DNA of 64,000 bases from Erythrophleum ivorense. Lineage: Eukaryota > Streptophyta > Magnoliopsida > Fabales > Fabaceae. The notes below the pieces were generated by a model, which did not search any database, was not told where the DNA came from, and was given only the letters and a program-made list of their open reading frames with translations. The DNA is taken from contig JAIUCV010000001.1 in assembly GCA_026724425.1 (NCBI GenBank), forward strand, positions 9,902,556-9,966,555. Reading direction: 5' to 3'. This document shows positions 24,331 to 37,905 of this stretch, piece by piece. Numbering within the stretch: position 1 is the first letter of the stretch; the number at the start of each line of letters is the position of its first letter. Both the position numbers and the translations under genes were made by a program.

Positions 24331-26662
24331 TATTTATTATCTTCTAAAAAAAGTTTAATACATATCTAAAGATGACATTTATGGTTTTAAAAAACATAAT
24401 ATACAATAAATAAAATAACGAAAGTAAATAAATCAAAGTTCAACCAAATGTTAAAGCTTTCTCACTTCCATCAAAGGGGTGTTTGTTCGAACCTCTCTCA
24501 CTTCCATCAAAGTTCAACGGGTCAAACCATGCCTAATTATGTAAAGGCAACAAATGATCTTATTGCTGACTGTTATTGAAACAACAATTTGTCACACGTT
24601 GTCCATAATTTTATAAGCAAAAATTTTGCTAATCGTGGCCAATTATGTATAGACAACGGTTTTTTAAACTATATGCTATATAGGTTGGGAAAAAACATAG
24701 CTCCAAAGAATAGGTCATGCAAGCAGATGCATCGGGATAAAAAGACGTAGCCTAATCCTTAAGCAACAATATTTTTAATATAAACAAATGTACTGAGATA
24801 AGCTTAAAAAACAGCTTAAAAGATCAATCAAAATGGGTTGCATTTGAAATTTTCATCGGTTATGATTTGAAGCTTAGAAAAGCAAGTGAAAGCTTTCTTA
24901 TTTAATAAGCTATTTAAAATACACGGTTGAAAAACTCTTGGTTCAATTGTTCAACTTGCACCATATAAAGCAAAATGTAGGTTCGTAATTTAGAATTTAA
25001 TTTTTTTTTTATTTCTGGTCATTATCATCTGCAGCAGCCGACTACGTATGCAAATTTGTCATTTTTTTCTCATGAACTCGCCTCTGAATTTCATTTTTTT
25101 AATTTTATAAAAATTTTAATTTAGTCTTCCCAGTTTAAAAACAAATATTTTCATCTTATTTTCAAAATGTTCCAATTTATCTCCTCTTTGTCTCATAATC
25201 TATCCAAATTTTTGCACAAAACTTAACAGTTTGCTAATTTAAATAGTTATTTATTTACTTCGTATACCATTAATTCACATTTAAATTTGACATCCAAGTT
25301 AAGATATTATTAAACTTGGTATCAACCTTTAGATGGGGATGTGAGAGAGAGGCTAAATTGAATTGTTTTAGAAAATAAGATGACAACATTACTTGCTATT
25401 GACTTAAAGGGATCAAATTAAAACTACTATAAAACTAAGATGACCAAAAGTGTATTTAAGCCTTAAAAGAAATACTTGGACACTACTTTACCAAAATTAG
25501 AAGAGAAAAAAAACATTCTCCAACATTAAATTTCAACTTTTCACGACATGTTGTAAATATTCTTGTTAGACTTGAATTTAGTTCCATTAATTTTTTTTTC
25601 CTAAAAAAACTATTTCAATGTTGTTGGGCGCGGAAACTCCCGTGAGTAATCTAATCATGGACTCAGCCCTTAATTTGTTAATTTGTCTTATAAAATCATA
25701 CACACAAGAACTTCAGAATAGTTTTGTGACAGAAATCCTTAAATTTTGGCTTTAACGCTATTGGTATGACGTGGCGTTGCACATAAACAAGACTATATAT
25801 GTATATTAATGTGGTTGTGACATGATTGTTAGGATCAATATCTTATCTAATCGTTTTAGCTAATGAGGACCAGCCATTTACAAAAAGACGAGAGCATAGA
25901 AACACTTGCATTTGTTTTTATTTTGACAATAAGCAAATATACTCCACTTTTATGTGCTCTTTGCATAATATATTCCACTTTTATTTTGACAATAACCAGC
26001 GCCGCTAAGCATTACTGTATATCAGATTATATATTTATACTCAATTGGTCTCTCTTTTGACTATATTGATTTCCAAGAATATTTCTTACACAACACAAAA
26101 AATTTAAAGTATTCACAATCATTAGGGACGACAATAGAATATATTAGGGCTAGTTTTCACTATCTCTTTCCTTTCTGTTTAGTTCATTTATAATTTTCCT
26201 TATCTTTACCCCATAATCTCATGGGATTTTTAATTTTCTCTCATATCTAAATCCCATAGGAATTCGAGGAGAGATGAAGCAGGACATTTGTTTATAGTAA
26301 ATTCAATAGATAAACAGAAGATATTTGTAAGATGCAACACTATAATAGCTGAACAGAACAATGGAGCATATAATCCTGCTTGTGGATGAAGAACTATGCA
26401 ATATTATGTTAAAATTTACATAAAATTAAATAGTTAACTAAATGATGAATACTTAAACTTTAAGATAAAAAAGTAAATTACATATGTATATGTATGTGCG
26501 TGAGCGCGCCTCAACCATAAATATTTGTATTCAAATTTTTTTCAATTTTATCTCAATACTAGTTTGAGAGCTAACTTATTCAATTAGAATGGATCAAGAT
26601 AGGTCAAATTAAATAAGTTGGATTGAACTTATCAATTATTACATATTACTGAAAAACTTAAT
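24331..26662. other. Intergenic, no gene recognised
   Basis: A partly duplicated phrase (CTCTCACTTCCATCAAAG, twice at 24458-24507) and further words akin to the preceding tandem repeat occur up to about 24670. The rest is AT-rich. ORFs at 25826-26060 overlap each other and lack support. Confidence 0.4.
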
Positions 26663-26678
26663 ATCATCATCATCATCA

Positions 26679-26712
<34 letters not shown>
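26663..26712 (+). repeat. Compound (ATC)n(ATT)n microsatellite
   Basis: Six ATC units pass directly into about ten ATT units. On the minus strand this gives a false poly-Ile/poly-Met ORF. Confidence 0.9.
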
Positions 26713-28251
26713 CCTATGTTTGGTATTGTTAAAATACTTTGCTAATAAAATTGTAAATACTCTAATTAAGTCTCTCCCCCCTTCCCCTTCCCTGTCTATA
26801 TATATATGTGTGTGTGTGGATGTATACACATATATATAATCATATATATATACACTATGCTAATAAAATTGATTCATTAGCTTTGTTTATAATCATATTT
26901 TAATAAAAATAATTAGACTCAATATGGACTTGTAGCAAATCATGGTTGCATAATTGCATAATAATAAAGAAGAGACGCATGATTACTTTGATGTGCAAAA
27001 ATGCCAAAAGGTACGGAATGATGAAGAGCATTACCTGCTTTAGTTTAAATTTGCAAAAGGCAAAGCCATTATTGTCATAAAGAAGGTTCTGCTAAAGGAG
27101 CTTGCTTGTGACCTTTTAAGTGCTTTTTCAACAAAATTACATATATGAATCCACTAACCTACCAACTAAAGTCAATTTGTTGTCCTTCTTCAATTAAGAT
27201 ATGCATACTTCGGGATTTTAACCGGTTAACACGAATTTGAATTTTCTAAAATAAACAAATAATAAAATGTCTTTCAAATAGAAAGAGATAGAAAATAATA
27301 AAATTTCTCTCAAATGGAGAGAAATAACAAATATATATTTAAAAAGAAAAGAATTTTACCTCATACACGCTTTCACTTATTATGTCACTTTCTCTTTACT
27401 TGTAAAGTACTTTATTATTTATGCAATTGAAAAAATACAAATTCTCTTTGAGCACCTAACTTTACCCTTTATACATTATACCATCATGCGATCTGATTTC
27501 TTTTATACCTAAATTCAAGATATTTTTAAAATGATTGACTCATTGTTGGGAATATTGTGATGAGATATCATCCTTAAGTTGATATTTGAAAGTTTTATTT
27601 TTAAAAAAGTGAATTGGGAATAAACTTACATTATTTATATTTAAAAGCTTAATGAAAAAAATAGATGAAAATATGATAACACTACTTTAATTTCTTCAAA
27701 TCAGCAAATCTAATTCAATTCAGATATCCTTGCTTCATCTAAGTGTATTTTTCATGGAATGTTAATTTTATTTTTCTCAAGATTTTATATTGGATCAAAA
27801 AAAATTTTCATTTATTTTTCTTGTCCAAATCAAATTTTTAAGTCAAAAGAAACAACAAATGTAAAGATAATTAAGTAATTTCTTCAAGATGAAAATTTCT
27901 AGACTTGAATTAAATGAACGTGTATTTATTTTGCCTTTTAAATAGACAAGTACTTTTTTCTGCACTATAAAATGTAAAAAAAAACGCTGATTTTGAAAAC
28001 AAGTGAGGAGATCCTTTCCTATATGCCCTATTTTTTTGGGATTGATCCTATATGCTTATTGGATTGAAAAAAAAAAGCATTTTTTTGGGCCAAATGTAAT
28101 AAAGAAGGCAAAGTCTATTTTGCTGGGTGTGTGTTGACCCTTTGTTGGATCATCCATTGCTGGATTCCTGCGCTATGAAATTGCGGACCTAATCTTCGTA
28201 CTAGCATGACTTGTTCATTTGGGCTCAATTGAGTTGGACTTTTTAATATTG
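26713..28251. other. Intergenic, AT-rich, no gene recognised
   Basis: Short (TA)n/(TG)n tracts occur at 26797-26855. No credible ORF or element ends were found. Confidence 0.4.
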
Positions 28252-28582
28252 AGTATATTACACAGTTTTTTTAATTTTATTAAAATTACACATATTTTCT
28301 TTATATTTTTAAAATATATATAAATCTCCTCTAAAATAAAAAGCTATCCTACACTTTAATCTAATTATAAATTCTTGAGTCAAATACCCTCAATTAACCT
28401 AAATACATATTTTTTTAAAACAAAAAAATTTTAAATGGAGGATACATTGGTCAAACAATTTTAAAATTAGACTAAAATATAAAAAAAAATTTGTTTTAAA
28501 AGAGATATATGTATATTGTGAAAATTAAAAAATAATTTTGTATAATTCCAACAAAACTAAGAAAAAGTCTATCTAATTTAGT
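28252..28582. mobile_element. AT-rich palindromic MITE-like element, copy 2
   Basis: Left end AGTATATTACACAGTTTTTT and inverted right end ACTAAATTAGATAGACTTTT flank AATTTTATTAAAATTACA-like text, as in copy 1. The interior contains CAAATACCCTCAATTAA, also seen (as AAATACCCTCAATTTAA) in copy 3. Confidence 0.5.
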
Positions 28583-28608
28583 CTTTAATATTTCATATAA
28601 AGATGAAT

Positions 28609-28611
<3 letters not shown>

Positions 28612-28701
<90 letters not shown>
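28612..28701 (+). repeat. (TC)45 microsatellite, 90 bp uninterrupted
   Basis: Pure TC dinucleotides with no interruption, directly after MITE copy 2. The 62-codon Ser-Leu ORF over it is an artefact of the repeat. The length and purity suggest ongoing slippage and allelic variation. Confidence 0.95.
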
Positions 28702-28704
<3 letters not shown>

Positions 28705-30143
28705 TTAGAAATATTTAAAGTTTATAATTTTCTCCTCTATTTTGAAAAGTTATATATTTCTCTCCTAAAATCAGGAAGGATGTTATATTAACTTCCCTTA
28801 CCACCAAAAATAAGCGCAATTATATTTATTTTGACTAAGATACATTTATATTCATTACTTATATAATAAAAAATATTAAAAATTTTAAATTTAACTAATA
28901 TAAAATAGTCACTTTTTTAAATTTAGAATAAATTAAATTTTCTTTCAACACAAAATAAATGATATTAAAACAAATTTTAAAAATACATTTTCTATAAGTT
29001 ATATGTTTAACAAAGTAAATTAAATATCATTTTTGAAAGTATTTTAATCATTTTTTAACTTCAATAGAAGTTTATGTATAGTTTTACAGCCGAAGAAAAA
29101 AATTATATAATTTAAGAATCTCTCTGTTGTTTATTTAAAATTTTAAATATAACTTCAGATATCTTTTTATTTAAATATTAGATATTCAAAATTAAGTATT
29201 AAATATAATTTGGGATATCTTTTTAAATATATTAAATTTAAATTTTAACACAACAGACTAATTATTGTTAATGGAACAAATCCATGAAATCTACAGATGA
29301 CTTGAAAAATAATGCAGGCATTATTACAAGTGAAGGTTAGGTGCAGAAGAAGCATTGATAGCATAAGAGGTGGCATGCAAATATAATAAATCCCAAGACC
29401 TGGGAATGATTAGATACCATTAGTTGTTGTGCTACTATTTTATTAAGAATATGCACAACTCACGATGTACGTATTCAACTCATGAAAGAAAAGAATATTA
29501 TTATTATTATTCAATTATTATTATTTTTAAATAAAAACATAAAAATTACTTTTTTATCTATTTTTTTTTATGCTTATTTTTATATCTAATCTTTTGTGTT
29601 AAACAACCACTTACAAACATGATGGATTCTTGTGGGGGATTTATTGTAGATGCACATTTGGCAAAATTGAGAATGAGAGACCACTTCCTCTACAGCTTCC
29701 AACTCCTAAGTGAAACACCTCACAAGCTTCTAACCAAAAAGAAAAGAACTAAAGTTCTTTGGAGGTGACTTGGTATTTGGTATTAGGGTTGTAATTAAGT
29801 CGAGTTTTAATATTTTTAGGCTGTGTATTCTGAATTCGAGTGTAAATTTTAATTATATAAAAAATTATGATCAAATTCAAATTGTTTAAAGCTCGAATAT
29901 TTAACAACGATACTATAAAATGTAATATACTTGTACGGATGTGTGTGTGTATATATATAATATAATTTGTGAAAGCTATATATTTTATTCAGAAATAACT
30001 TGTTCACAGGCTTAAAAAGCCAAGCATGAATTTTTTAAATTTAACTGGTTTAATTAAACAAACATTTTATGTTGTTCAAACTCATTCATCATCTACTAAA
30101 TGACACGGGCCAGATTCAAATTTTTAATAGATTGAATTCGAAT
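28702..30143. other. Intergenic, AT-rich, no gene recognised
   Basis: Low-complexity AT-rich sequence. A short (TG)n(TA)n tract lies near 29941-29962. No supported ORF. Confidence 0.4.
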
Positions 30144-31646
30144 GGGATTTTAACTTAAAACAATAACAAAATTTGTAAATATTTCGTATGTATAACTGGC
30201 AATCCTTTTTTTCAAGATGTATCAAAGTCAATTTTTTTTTTTAATAAGAGAGTCATGGTTGAGCAATAACCATGAGCTATATAGTTAAAAAAAAAAATTC
30301 ACAATCTAATAGACAATTTATTAAACTAATTTAATTTAATTTAAAGAAATTCTTAAATGTATAATATAAGTATGAAAAATAATAAATTTGTGACATAGCT
30401 ATTTTTAAATAATTTAATAAAAAATAAATATGTGATAATATGAAATAAAATTGTTAAATTAAAAATTTTTATTTATTATTAAATTTTATAAATTAAAATT
30501 ATATGAACTTAACAACTTAAAAATTAAATTATAAGTTATTTTAAAAAAGAGTAACTCATGAAATATAAATTTAGAGATATTAAAATTTAATATTTGTAAG
30601 AAATTTTAGTTGTATTATACTTCTCTTCTAATTTCTTTTTCTTCAATCAAATTAACTTTTTACTCCTCATCTTTTTTCTTTAATCAAATTCTTAAGTAAT
30701 ATTGAACTTAAAATATTTATTGAAAAATTTAATGAGCAATAAAAAATTTAATTAAAAGTTGACAACTTTTAATCATTTTTTTGGTACATATTTTAGTTAC
30801 AATTTTTATTATTTTAACATTACATTCAATATTACTTAACAAACATAATTGCTCATCAAAGTTTTTATTACATTTTTTAAATTTATTACTAATTATCAAG
30901 TTTTAAAAAATTAAATTTTTTTCTTTTGATAATATTTTATTTTTCTTCAATTATTTTATCAAGTACCAAAGAATTATTATTTAAGAAGTATTTTTATTCA
31001 ATTATTTTCTAAACTATTTAGCCATTATTCTTTTAATATGACTTTCAATTTTTTATTATTTTTACATTATTATAGTTGATATTTTAATTATTTATTTAAT
31101 TAATTTATTTATAAAATCATTAAATTAATACAACTAAAATTTTTTACAAATATTAAAATTTTAATATCTCTAAATTTATATTTCATAAGTTACTCTTTTT
31201 AAAAATAACTTATAATTTGATTTTTAAGTTTTCAAGTTCATATAATTTTAACTTATAAAATTTAATAATCAATAAAATATTTTTTAAATTTAACAATTTT
31301 ATTTCATATTATCACACATTTATTTTTTATTAAATTATTTAAAAATTGCTATGTCACAAATTTATTATTTTTCATATTTATATTATACATTTAAGATTTT
31401 TTTTTAAATTAAATTAATTTAATTTAATAAATTATTTATTATATTATGAAAAAAATTTCATTATATGGGTCATGGTTATTGCTCAACTGTGACTTATATT
31501 AATTTTATAAAAAATACTTTTTTTAAGGTCACGGTTAAGTAATAACCGTGACTCTTTTATAAAAAAAAAATGGAGAGAAAAAAGAATTGTTGGTTATGCA
31601 TATGAAATATTTACATTTTTTGTTATTATTTTAAAGTCAAAATACC
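30144..31646. repeat. Long inverted repeat (foldback), two arms of about 0.5 kb
   Basis: The left arm (about 30144-30617) is nearly the reverse complement of the right arm (about 31126-31646), with a loop of about 508 bp. The arms are highly similar: by eye most positions in 30360-30617 pair. Each arm has an internal short hairpin of the form TCATGGTTGAGCAATAACCATGA (left) or GTCACGGTTAAGTAATAACCGTGAC (right). Partial complementarity continues into the loop (AAGTAATATTGAA against TTCAATATTACTT). No ORF. It could be a foldback transposon, or an inverted duplication of a MITE-bearing segment that can form long double-stranded RNA. Confidence 0.75.
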
Positions 31647-34600
31647 GAATAGTTCACAAACAATATAGTTATAGATTCTTTTTGGAAGTAAAAAAGAATT
31701 CTTAAATCACAAGAAATTATGACGTCTAAATTTCAATGTCCGATAGATAATTGTTCCTTTATTTCTTTAAACCCCCATTTTTGACGACTTATACAATTAG
31801 GTCAGAACATTTAATCTTCACAAGTATTTGATTTTATTCTACATAACAAATTAGACTATTCTGTCTCGGATGGCTATAAACTTTTACGTGCGCATGGAAT
31901 ATATATATATATATATATGCATATAACGGTTACTTGGAACGATGTTTTAGCTTTTTATGATTGTAGTTTCCACTGGGGAAGCTAACTCTTGTCCAGGCCC
32001 TGGTCTATGGGGGCTTACGATTTTTTTTCCTTTTTAAATGTCACACATTCAATATACTCACATCATCAATTTTGTTGCTATAAGAGAATTTATGGGAAAA
32101 TATAACTATGTTATAAAATCAATTATAAAATAGTAAAGAAGGAATAGAAACAAATTTAAACACAAGACAAATAGAAAAAATAAAAACAAACTAATAATAA
32201 TACATGTAAATAATAAATTTGGTTCAAGGGCTAATTATATTTTAGAAGGTAATTTAAAATACGAATACTATTCTTTTAATGAGATAAATATGAAAATATA
32301 AAGAATGGATTACCCACGTAGTGTATATTTATCTCATACATCTATATTATTTTTATCTTTATTTTTTATTAATAATTAAATAATTTATAATAGGACAATC
32401 AAAATATATCTTGAAATAATAAAAATGTCCTTTTTATTTATTTTAAAATTACTAGTGAAGTCTGCCTTACAAACAACAGAATAGCATAGTTTTTTTTGAA
32501 AAAAGGTTACACAGAAGCAAAAAAATGAAAAAAGAAATTGGCACAAAGCTTGAAACAAAAGAGAGTTGGTACTGCAAAGCCAATAAACAATATAAATTAT
32601 TATAAATTTGTAATATATAGAAATTATCCTTCAAATAGTTCAATCAATTAGATCAATAATTAAACTAGATCTTTTCATAATCATAATTATATATAAAAAA
32701 ATACATCTCACAATAAATATAATTTGAACTAAATGACTACTATAAATACATATAAAAAATAATATAAAAATTTTGAAGTGGAAATATAAAATGATGAAGT
32801 AACAGAACAACTTTTTACCAACAATAAGAAAATAAATTTTTAAAATTATTACAATACTAATATAATAATTTTAAAAATTTACATAAGCTATTATGATCGT
32901 TTGATATATAAAAAGTTAAATATAAAAATAAAAACTGAAAGAAAAAAAATAATTTTATAAATAGAAAATACTTATAATATTTTTATTTTTAATAATTGAG
33001 TAATAATTAAATAATAATTAATAAATAATATTAAATAATAATTAAAAAGATAAAATTGATATTTTAACAAATTTTTTTTATTTTTTTCACTTTCACCCAC
33101 GCTAACCAAACGGGTCGTAAAGTTATCCATACTAGAATGCATTTAAACAAATAATTATTACAAGAGTAATTTTTAAAATAATAAAAAATTGACAATACGG
33201 CCAATCCTAATCGCTGGCAGTGACTGCCAGCTGGGTTGACAGTTGACACGGCAATTGATTCTCTCTTTCTTTCTCTTTTTGGGTCAAAAAACAGAAATTG
33301 ATTCAAAAAAAGGATTCTTTTCTTAATTGGCGGACCACCCTAATTTTAAACACTTTCAAAGGTCAGGTCTACTATTTCCCTGATCTTTTCATTATTATTA
33401 TTTAGAGTCATAGTCTTCTTTTTATATTAGTGAGTAAATAGGAAGCTTGCCATTCTCCTGTTTCATTATTTATAAATGATATTATTTATTATAAATTTTC
33501 AAAAATAAATTACACTTTTTATCTTTTAATTTTATTTATGGTTTTACTATTATATATTAATTTTATTAATTTTTAATTTATTTTTAAACTTTATATTAAA
33601 TTTTACTATTATATCTTAATTTTATTTTACTCTGGTTTATTTCTCAATTTTGAAAAACTACTTAAATATTTTTTTATTTAATATTATCAAATTAAAGTGC
33701 TTATTAGTAACATAACTCTAATGATATAAGCCATTAAGAAACCATATAAAATTTTTTTATTAAATAACTAAGTAATGTTAGCGAGAAAGAAACATTTAAA
33801 TAAATTTTATAAGTTAAAAAATTAAATTAAAATTGTGCAATTAAAAGACGACAATGAAACTTAAAAGCAGAATTAAAGAATTATATAAGAATAAAATAAA
33901 ATTTGATGTCAAATTAAGAAATAAAATTAAAACCAAAACAAACTAAAAAAAGACATTTAAAATAAAAGTATGGGATAAATATATAGTTCAACTATTTTGA
34001 AATCATATTATTGCTTGACATGTCTCAATAATTGTCTTACGGCTATTAAAAAAATTAAAGTTAAAGATTTTAAATTAAAAATATTTATACTAAAAAATTT
34101 AAAATTTTTATAATTATTCTAAAAAATTTAAGAACCAAAAATTTAAATTGTAGAGAAAAATTATGATTTAAAATTTAAGTTAAAATGTTTTGTTTTTAGA
34201 TTTTTTAAAATATTTTTAATTTTTAATTTTTTTTAATATAAATATTTTTAATTTAATTTTTTAAAAAAATTTTAAAAAGAATGTTGGCCACAGCCGCGGG
34301 GACCCATATGCTTCCCGTGACTACGACACTTTCTTTCGTCCAAAATACGAAAATTAGAATATGGTACTTATTTAAAAAAAAAAAGAATAAAGTAACTCTT
34401 TTAAAATAATCAATTGTAAACTAGCAAGTATAATCAAAGAGAGTTTCATCTTATTATTCTTTTGTAAAAAAAGTTATCCTTAATTTTCAAAAGCTTTCTG
34501 TACAGTTCATTGCAAAATTATTGTTTGGTAAGGGCATTTAAAGTTTTTTTTGTATAATTTATTAGTTTTTTAAAGTTAAGATTCTTTTTGTGAAAAGATT

Positions 34601-35653
34601 CTTAATATCATAATAATGATGAGATTAAGAAATGTGACAGATTGTATAACACTATCGTTCAATAATTTGTTATCAATATTTTGTAATTTGTATAACTATT
34701 TACGTCCACTTTCAACTTTTGCTTCTAATTAATTTATTTTGGGCAGAACTTTTGCTCTTAATCAATCATCTAAACAATAACAAAATTCTTAAATTCTTAA
34801 ATAAAATATAAATGAATGTTAAATGATTTAACAAGTTCAGTTGAGTTATATATTTATTGAGCCGAGTTGCGTAGGGTTTAAAAATTATTTATTAAATATC
34901 CTGAAATTAATAATCTCATTAAGCAAATAGAGAAAATGTAACATTTTTATTATTGAACCTGGTTTATTAGATTTTTTTGGGTTTTATAAAATTAGTTGAA
35001 TATTTAGTTCAATTAAAATTTAATACCTATTAAATAAGTGATTCAGTACATTTGGTCACCTTTTTGAGTTTTATTTTTATTTTTTGGGGTAAAAGAGAAA
35101 AAATAGTAGTTAATTCCTATATTTTATAAATTTATAATTTAGTCTTTATAATTTTAAAAAATTTCAATTTAATCTCTATCATTAAATTTTGATAATGTAG
35201 CCATTATATATTATTTTAGTATTTGGAATATACAAGATTTACACCAAAAAAGTAAAAATATACAATAAATAAAATTAATTCACATATATCACTTGTAATG
35301 TAACGCATCTTAAATTATTTAAATAAATTAATTCAAACCATATATATTAAAGGTTATAAAATAATCTATAAATGATTATATCCATAAAATTTAACAAAAT
35401 AAAAAACAAAAGTTTAGTGATAAATATTAAATTAATATTTTTTTAAATTATAAGAATTTAATTATAATTTTTAATTAATAAAAACTGAATTAAAAATTGA
35501 ATCACATTATAAAAATTGAAAAAATTACCTTTTTCCAAAATTAATCTATTATTCGAACTTAAGAAGAACGAAAATTGAGTTATATGGGTGGAGCATGTCA
35601 ATGCGTGATTAATTTCACATTTAGATCCAATATAAAATTTTCATGAAAATTAA
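31647..35653. other. Intergenic, strongly AT-rich, no gene recognised
   Basis: An (AT)n tract lies at 31897-31918. A small GC-richer island at 33195-33260 includes the dyad CTGGCAGTGACTGCCAG but no ORF of note. Text near 35090-35200 (TTTAGTCTTTATAATTTT, TTTAATCTCTATC) looks like old dispersed repeat sequence. Confidence 0.4.
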
Positions 35654-35971
35654 AGGCCTATTTGATAGACTGTTTTTAGAACGGTTTTTTATTTTTAAAA
35701 ATAAAAAAATAAAAAAATTTATTTAATAATGTGTTTTTAATAAAATATTTTGTAAAACAAACAAATAAAATTTTGTTTTCGGAAATAGAAAAATCAAAAC
35801 CTACTTTAAATGTTTTGTAATCTTTATTCTGTAAAATAAAAAATAAAAAATAAAAAATAATTAATTTTTAAAATAATAATTTAAACAAAAATTTTAATTT
35901 TTTTTTCAAAATTTATTCTAAAAAATATCTATTTTAAAAATAATAAAATAAAAATAAAATCAAACAAATCC
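35654..35971. mobile_element. 318-bp MITE, GGGCCTGTTT family, copy 2 (TSD TAA)
   Basis: The left end AGGCCTATTTGATAGACTG and right end (inverted GGATTTGTTTGATTTT) are decayed versions of the ends of the element at 8145-8462. TAA flanks both sides (35651-35653 and 35972-35974). The length is the same, 318 bp, and the interior (AATGTGTTTTTAATAAAATA and TTTTGTAAAACAAACAAAT) matches the reverse complement of copy 1. Confidence 0.7.
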
Positions 35972-36041
35972 TAAATTTCTTACAGAAAAGTCAAACGAAT
36001 TAGCATTCAGCTGTCAAAATCGAAAAACTGGAATGAGATTT

Positions 36042-37905
36042 GAATCCAGATAAGGTGTCAATTATTTGAGATGAGTAATAAATGTGAGACGTAGTGGTAG
36101 ATGACCCGTGTAGCTCACGGTGTTTCTCACTTCGTCTTCAATTATTGGAAAAATTACGGACGATGGTAAAAAAAAAAACATTAATATTTATATTAAAATA
36201 TTTCAAAATTTAATTTTTTTTTAATCAAATAATTAAAAATTTAAACTGCACTATTCAAAACTTGAAATTAAAAATTTTAATTCTAAAATAATTTCAAAAC
36301 TTAAAACTTTTCAATATAAAATATTTTAAATGTAGGGTCGTTATATGTAATTTTCCCCTCTTTATTCTCGGAGGCAAATCTCGTTTTCGCTTTATCTAAT
36401 TTTCCATTTTGCTTCACACTTCAACTTCGTTATTTAAAGTGACTTGGTCCCCACGAAAAAAACATCCTAGTCCTCCTCTGAAATTACCACAATGCCCACC
36501 CTATATACTTTTATTTGCGATATTTCAAAATCACGTTGTGGCTTCTAGGTTTGACTCGGGTTTAAGCCATGAAATGAAACGCCCAAAATTTCCAAATCTG
36601 GTTTCAACAGTCAACATCCACGAGTTTGATGTAAAGTTATCTTATCTTAAATATTATTGACATGATATTTAAATGTTAATATTTAGTATAAAATTGAAAT
36701 AAAATAGTGAAAGTGGTATTTTATAAAAATTATCAAAACTAAAAATGTTGTGCTTTAACATATCTATAATTTTTTTAAGCGATATGAAATACTACATAAA
36801 ATAATATCATCATATATGATATCATGTTATTTTAGTAATACTCATCATCTTAGGTACTAAGATTAAAATGATGCATCAAGCACCTTATTTTATCTCCTAT
36901 TCATCACAAAAGATCTAGGTGTTAATTGATGCTCCAAAATTAAAAAATTTTAAGTTATTAAAAACCTATATAATAATTGAGTTTTAGAAAATTTTATGTC
37001 TTGTCTTAAATAATTTAGAAATGCTACTTTTTTTTTTCAAATACGTCGTACTCACATTTTTTTAATAAATAAGTTGTTAAATATTAAAAAAATTGATTAA
37101 AATATTAAAAAAAATTCTTTGAACTTAAAAGATTGTGCAATTTACTTATCTTAAATTTAGAAATCATAAATCCCCAAACTTTTAACTTTATATAATATAT
37201 ACTTTTTGTTTTTGTTTTAATCCAAAACCTTAATATTACTTGTTTATGTAAATCTTTTTTAAATCAAATAATAAAAATAAAAAATTTAACGCCAGTATTA
37301 TCAAAATAATACACACATATTCAACAAAAAGTAAAAAACACATTTAACCTGTTATCTCAGGCAAGTTATGTTCATGATTAGGTTGCATTTTTCATCTAAT
37401 GTGAATATGAAATATTACTTGTAAGATATTTATTAAATATACTTCTAACTGGGTTTAATAATTTACACAAGTCCGTTGTAACTTTTTTAAATATGTTTTT
37501 CATAAAAAAATTTCTTTAATAATGTTAATATTAAATGTATTGTATTGATCAACTTAGATTGAAAAAAAAAAAGATAAAACAAAATTAAACAAAAATCGTC
37601 AATAATAATTATGTAGTCTTTGAAGCAAAAAGAAAAACCTAACTTCTATTGCATAAATACTACAGGAATATCAAGATATATAATTTTGATCAAGTATGAA
37701 AATAAAATTTAAACTCTACATGTGATTCCTTGTTAATAATAACTCTAGAGCGAGAAAGAGATGCATTATAAAATGAATAATTTTTTTTTTAATATTTATA
37801 CACATTAAGGAAAAACTCAACCTATATACACTAAAATGAATAATATTTGAAAGTACTATGGACAATCATTTTAAAGTAACGTAGATTATTTAGATTTGAT
37901 ATAAA
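36042..37905 (+). repeat. Tandem segmental duplication, first copy
   Basis: This segment and 37906-39810 are copies of each other with an offset of 1860-1910 bp. Shared markers include AATGTGAGACGTAG, TCTTTATTCTCGGAGGCAAA, AAAGTGACTTGGTCCCCA, ACCACAATGCCCACCCTA and AACTTCTATTGCATAAATAC. Substitutions and small indels are spread throughout. The ORF at 36409-36660 is broken in the other copy, so it is not likely coding. Confidence 0.8.

Noticed and set aside
26632..26829. Minus-strand ORF with poly-Ile and poly-Met
   Set aside because: A translation of the ATC/ATT microsatellite.
28603..28791. 62-codon ORF rich in Ser-Leu
   Set aside because: It is a translation of the (TC)n microsatellite with no other support.
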